A stretch of DNA of 64,000 nt. It comes from Vogesella sp. LIG4 (GTDB lineage: Bacteria; Pseudomonadota; Gammaproteobacteria; Burkholderiales; Chromobacteriaceae). A program made the position numbers and the translations under genes. Where the stretch lies: contig NZ_LT607802.1 in assembly GCF_900090205.1 (NCBI RefSeq), forward strand, positions 2,532,554-2,596,553, given 5' to 3'. The stretch's first letter is position 1. Each line of letters opens with the position of its first letter. The notes under the pieces were generated by a model. It searched no databases and had not been told where the DNA came from. It saw only the letters and a program-made list of their open reading frames with translations. This document shows, in pieces, positions 61,231-64,000 of the stretch.

Positions 61231-61800
61231 TTACTGCGCCTGGGTGGCTTCCAGGGTGATGTTCAGCTGTACATCGTCGCCGATGGCCGGCAGGAAGGTC
61301 TTCATGCCGAATTCGCTACGCTTGATGCTGGCTACGGCGTTCACGCCCCAGGTTTCCACGCCGGACATCGGGTTCTTGCCCTTGCTGACGCGGGTCAGGG
61401 TCAGGGTTACCGGCTTGGTCACGCCCAGCATGGTCAGGTTGCCCTGTACTTCAGCCGGCTTGTCGCCCTTGAAGATCACGGCGCTGGATTTGTAGCTCAG
61501 GGTCGGGTACTTGGCCACGTTGAAGAAGTCCGGGCTCTTCAGGTGCTTGTCACGGTCGCCCAGGAAGGTCTGCAGCGAGTCGGCGTCGATGGTCACATCC
61601 ACGCTGCCTTTCTTGGCGGCTTCGTCCACGGCCAGCTTGCCGCTTACCTTGGTGAAGGTGCCGTGCTGCAGGGACAGGCCCAGGTGGTTCACTTCGTAGC
61701 CGGCGAAGGTGTGGGTCGGGTCTACGTCGTAGTTGATCGGGGCAGCGTAAGCAGCGCCGGCAGCGGCCAGCAGGGCGGTAAACAGAGCGGTACGGATCAT
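61231..61800 (-). CDS. YceI-family periplasmic lipid-binding protein (1)
   Basis: The 189-residue protein has a signal peptide (IRTALFTALLAAAGAAYA). A YceI/lipocalin-like barrel follows: INYDVDPTHTFAGYEVNHLGLSLQHGTFTKVSGKLAVDEAA, SPDFFNVAKYPTLSYKSSAV and LTMLGVTKPVTLTL (key residues). YceI proteins bind polyisoprenoids such as ubiquinone-8 in the periplasm. It is the last gene of a MarR-cytochrome b561-YceI-YceI operon, with 26 bases to the preceding gene. Confidence 0.93.
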   Translation of the reverse strand: MIRTALFTALLAAAGAAYAAPINYDVDPTHTFAGYEVNHLGLSLQHGTFTKVSGKLAVDEAAKKGSVDVTIDADSLQTFLGDRDKHLKSPDFFNVAKYPTLSYKSSAVIFKGDKPAEVQGNLTMLGVTKPVTLTLTRVSKGKNPMSGVETWGVNAVASIKRSEFGMKTFLPAIGDDVQLNITLEATQAQ

Positions 61801-61826
61801 CAGTTTTCTCCAGTGTGAGGGGCGGG

Positions 61827-62363
61827 TCAGTTGTCGAGTACGATGCGGAACTTCAGGTCCACGTTGTCGGCTACGGTGCTGGTATCGCTCCAGCTGCCTT
61901 CGCCTACCTTGAATGCCAGGCGCGAGATCGGCAGCAGGCCATCCACGGTCAGCTGCTTGCCCTGCGCGGTGATCTGGAACGGCGCGCTGACATCGCGGGT
62001 GGTGCCCTTGATGGTGAGCTTGCCGCTTACCTGGAAGCGGTTATTGCCCAGCGGCTTGATGCTGCTGGAAACGAAGCGGGCCTGCGGAAACTGCGCGGCG
62101 TTGAACCAGTCCTTCTTGCGTGCCTCGTTATTGGCATCGGCGGTGGGCAGGCTGATGCTGTTGATGTCGATGCCGATATCGGCCTTGGCTGCATCCGGTT
62201 GCGCCGGGTTGAAGCTCACGTTAGCTGCAAATTTTTTGAAGTTGCCGGAAACCGGTACGCCCATCTGTTTCATGGTGAAGGCGAGCTGGCTCTTGCCCAG
62301 GTCTACCGGCTGAGCGAAGGCGGGTACCGACAGTGCGGCCAACAGTAGCAGTGTGTGTTTCAT
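61827..62363 (-). CDS. YceI-family periplasmic lipid-binding protein (2)
   Basis: The 178-residue protein has a signal peptide (MKHTLLLLAALSVPAFAQPV) and a YceI barrel: LGKSQLAFTMKQMGVPVSGNFKKFAANVSF, KKDWFNAAQFPQARFVSSSI and KLTIKGTTRDVSAPFQI (key residues). It is a diverged tandem paralogue of the following gene. Pairing with cytochrome b561 is common and suggests a periplasm-to-membrane quinone function. Confidence 0.93.
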   Translation of the reverse strand: MKHTLLLLAALSVPAFAQPVDLGKSQLAFTMKQMGVPVSGNFKKFAANVSFNPAQPDAAKADIGIDINSISLPTADANNEARKKDWFNAAQFPQARFVSSSIKPLGNNRFQVSGKLTIKGTTRDVSAPFQITAQGKQLTVDGLLPISRLAFKVGEGSWSDTSTVADNVDLKFRIVLDN

Positions 62364-62380
62364 GTGTGGGTTCCTGTGTA

Positions 62381-62920
62381 TCAGCGGCCGGGGCGCATGC
62401 GCTCTAGCAGGCCGTCCTTGTCGATGAACTGGTGTTTCAGGGCCGCCAGTACGTGGCCGATCACCACGAGCAGCAGGGCATTGTTCAGCAGGCCGTGCAC
62501 GGCCTTCAGCTGTTCGGCAAGCTCAGGGTTGGCCGCAAGCAGGTCCGGCAGCGGCAGCACGCCGAACAGCACGACCGGGATGCCGTAGGCGGAGCTCATC
62601 AGCCAGCCGCTTACCGGGATGACCAGCATCAGCAGGTACAGTGCGGCATGGCCGCCGTGGGCAGCCAGGCGGGCTACGGGGCCCATGCTGGCCGGCAGCG
62701 CGGGGGCGCGCTTGGCCAGGCGCAGCAGCACGCGCAGCACCAGCAGGGCAAGAATGCTGATGCCCAGCCACTTGTGGTAGCTGATCAGGCGAAATTTGGT
62801 CGGTGACAGCGGCAGGCTGTCCACGTAGCGCCCAAAGGCGAAGGCGGCGATGATCAGCACGGCCATCAGCCAGTGCATCAGGATCTGCGCCGGGCTGTAG
62901 CGCGGGGTGTTGGTGTGCAT
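62381..62920 (-). CDS. Cytochrome b561 family protein
   Basis: The 179-residue membrane protein has four helices and paired haem-ligand histidines: ILMHWLMAVLIIAAFAFGRY, YHKWLGISILALLVLRVLLRL, AAHGGHAALYLLMLVIPVSGWLM and LLVVIGHVLAALKHQFIDKDGLL (key residues). It transfers electrons between quinone and periplasmic acceptors. It starts 1 base after the MarR stop and precedes two YceI genes. Confidence 0.93.
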   Translation of the reverse strand: MHTNTPRYSPAQILMHWLMAVLIIAAFAFGRYVDSLPLSPTKFRLISYHKWLGISILALLVLRVLLRLAKRAPALPASMGPVARLAAHGGHAALYLLMLVIPVSGWLMSSAYGIPVVLFGVLPLPDLLAANPELAEQLKAVHGLLNNALLLVVIGHVLAALKHQFIDKDGLLERMRPGR

Positions 62921-62921
62921 G

Positions 62922-63374
62922 TCAGGTTTCCTGTTCGTTTTCCAGTGCCAGCCTTACCCGGTGCAGCAGCGCGCTGGCGGCGGCCAGCTCGCCGTCGTCC
63001 AGGTGGTCGAAGGCGCTGCTGATATGGCCCGCCACGTCGGGGAACGACTGGCGGAACAGCGCTTCGCCCTCGTCCGTCAGCGCCACGAACAGGCTGCGCC
63101 GGTCGTTGGCATCCACGGTGCGGGTAATCAGCTGTTTCTCCAGTAGCCGGTCCAGCACGCCGGTGAGCGTGCCCTTGGTGATCAAGGTTTTTTCCGACAG
63201 CGTCTTGCAACTCATGCCGGGGGTATTGCCCAGCGTGGCGATCACGTCGAACTGCGCATGGGTCAGACCATGCAGGCGGATGCGGTTGTTCGAGCGCTGC
63301 TCGAACGCCTGGTAGGCTCGCACCAGCTCGCGGATCAGCTCGCGCGTCCGCGGCAACGGGGTGGCTTGAGTCAT
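62922..63374 (-). CDS. MarR-family transcriptional regulator
   Basis: The 150-residue regulator has a winged-helix core: HGLTHAQFDVIATLGNTPGMSCKTLSEKTLITKGTLTGVLDRLLEKQLITRTVDANDRRSLFVALTDEGEALF (key residues), which is the MarR DNA-binding and wing region. It heads the cytochrome b561/YceI operon and probably represses it in response to a small ligand or oxidant. AGTTCxxA-type repeats around 63396-63422 (ATAGTTCCAGATAGAATAGT) are a possible operator. The start at 63374 was chosen because the longer frame lacks a ribosome-binding site. Confidence 0.9.
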   Translation of the reverse strand: MTQATPLPRTRELIRELVRAYQAFEQRSNNRIRLHGLTHAQFDVIATLGNTPGMSCKTLSEKTLITKGTLTGVLDRLLEKQLITRTVDANDRRSLFVALTDEGEALFRQSFPDVAGHISSAFDHLDDGELAAASALLHRVRLALENEQET

Positions 63375-63495
63375 AGAGATTCCGGGTAGCGAAATAGTTC
63401 CAGATAGAATAGTTCTGACTAGGACTAATGGCAATCAAGCAATTTTGAGTTGTATATTCAGTTTTTCAGAATAAGGCGCGGTGGCCCGGAAAAGA

Positions 63496-63521
63496 CAAAG
63501 GGCTGCTGAAGCAGCCCTTTG
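63496..63521 (-). terminator. Terminator of the AraC-family gene
   Basis: A CAAAGGGCTGCT/AGCAGCCCTTTG hairpin lies about 18 bases beyond the stop at 63539. Confidence 0.85.
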
Positions 63522-63538
63522 CTGGAGAGTGGCGGCGT

Positions 63539-64000
63539 TCAGCCTGCCTTGCTGTCGCCCGGGTTGCTGCGCTGGGCGCGCTCTTCGCGCGGGGTGATGC
63601 CGAAATGGCTGCGATAGGTGCTGGAAAAGTGCGGCCCGCTGGAGAAGCCGCAGGCCAGGCCGATCTGCACGATGGACTTGCTGGTCTGCTGCAGCAGCTG
63701 GCGCGCGCGGTTCAGACGCAGCTCCAGGTAGTACTTGGAGGGCACCGTGCCCAGGTACTGCTTGAACAGCCGCTCCAGCTGGCGGCGCGACACGCCCACG
63801 TAGTAGGAGATGTCGTCGGTGGTGAGCGGCTCTTCGATATTGGCTTCCATCAGGCTCACCGCCTCGGTGAGCTTGGGCTGGCTGCCGCCGATGCGGGTGG
63901 CCAGCGGAATGCGCTGCCGCTCGCTGCCGGGGCGCAGCCGCTCCATGCTGAACACCTCGGACAGCTGGGCGGCAAACTCGTGGCCAAGGTTGGCCGCAAC
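63539..64000 (-). CDS. GlxA/ArgR-type AraC-family regulator (partial, N-terminus outside window)
   Basis: Only the C-terminal 153 residues are present: VAANLGHEFAAQLSEVF (entering from the window edge), then two HTH motifs, LTTDDISYYVGVSRRQLERLFKQYLGTVPSKYYLELRLNRARQLL and SIVQIGLACGFSSGPHFSSTYRSHFGITPREER (key residues). This is the DNA-binding half of the DJ-1/PfpI-AraC (GlxA-like) family, closest in style to arginine or glycine-betaine catabolic regulators. A 10-mer copy encodes the VAANL at the edge. Confidence 0.87.
   Translation of the reverse strand, partial: VAANLGHEFAAQLSEVFSMERLRPGSERQRIPLATRIGGSQPKLTEAVSLMEANIEEPLTTDDISYYVGVSRRQLERLFKQYLGTVPSKYYLELRLNRARQLLQQTSKSIVQIGLACGFSSGPHFSSTYRSHFGITPREERAQRSNPGDSKAG

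Larger units (their letters stand above)
1598..63998. repeat. Dispersed 10-mer GTTGGCCGCA, candidate DNA uptake sequence (52 copies)
   Basis: Plus-strand copies begin at 4593, 5507, 8233, 9013, 10949, 13639, 16012, 16191, 17012, 20645, 25346, 28274, 29300, 31396, 31739, 38435, 44089, 44574, 44790, 47910, 49119, 49934, 51768, 53305, 53333, 53507, 55959, 56283, 59240, 62528 and 63989. Reverse-strand copies (TGCGGCCAAC) begin at 1598, 4583, 7427, 14014, 15074, 18179, 19370, 27440, 28284, 31552, 36510, 43050, 44079, 46458, 48740, 50496, 53144, 53616, 56240, 60588 and 62334. Composition predicts about 0.25 copies. Many copies continue as AAG or AAC after the CGC. Copies lie in genes, in intergenic DNA and as inverted pairs. 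The counts come from reading by eye and may be off by a few. The function is inferred. Confidence 0.85.

Overview
This is a GC-rich (roughly 63-65 %) proteobacterial chromosome segment. It carries pilU, an anaerobic ubiquinone operon (ubiUVT), several chemotaxis receptors, a dctBD pair and a VgrG island. I infer a betaproteobacterium of the Neisseriales/Chromobacteriaceae type (Vogesella/Chromobacterium-like); no rRNA or core phylogenetic marker is present to prove this.

Layout. 0-12 kb: housekeeping and small transport genes (ArsC/Spx-like protein, pilU, parvulin, nitronate monooxygenase-like, MarC, SemiSWEET, TSUP, TerC, HutD, two GNATs, aromatic aminotransferase, glycine-zipper protein, soluble CZB chemoreceptor). 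12.7-15.9 kb: dctBD-type two-component pair. 15.9-16.3 kb: tandem palindromic repeats. 16.4-23 kb: hydrolase, ogt, PhoD-like phosphatase, BON protein, second CZB receptor, AraC regulator, EamA exporter. 23.2-28.3 kb: polyamine ABC transporter and glycerophosphodiesterase. 28.3-31.7 kb: bestrophin and ubiU-ubiV-ubiT. 31.7-42.6 kb: an AT-rich island on the minus strand, behind vgrG (42.6-45.2 kb). It holds a two-domain peptidoglycan hydrolase effector, its overlapping candidate immunity gene, and a long train of small exported proteins, several broken. 45.3-53.1 kb: a CpxRA-like pair divergent from an RND efflux operon, with CpxR-box-like sites between them. 53.2-64 kb: repeats, MBL/beta-CASP nuclease, exported solute-binding-like protein, MCP, tRNA-Thr with att-like remnants, HugZ-like protein, REC-EAL protein, MarR-cytochrome b561-YceI-YceI operon, AraC regulator (cut by the window end).

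Two observations stand out. First, the 10-mer GTTGGCCGCA occurs 52 times by my reading (31 plus, 21 minus), against about 0.25 expected by composition. It lies in genes, between genes and as inverted pairs in terminator hairpins, and is nearly absent from the AT-rich island. This is the behaviour of a DNA uptake sequence, but the word is not one of the Neisseriaceae uptake dialects I know. Second, the VgrG island looks like an archive of past effector/immunity exchange: one intact effector/immunity pair, the 3' remnant of a second peptidoglycan-amidase-like effector with a start-less immunity candidate, a duplicated ankyrin immunity-like gene carried with its intergenic repeat, and about nine further exported small proteins.
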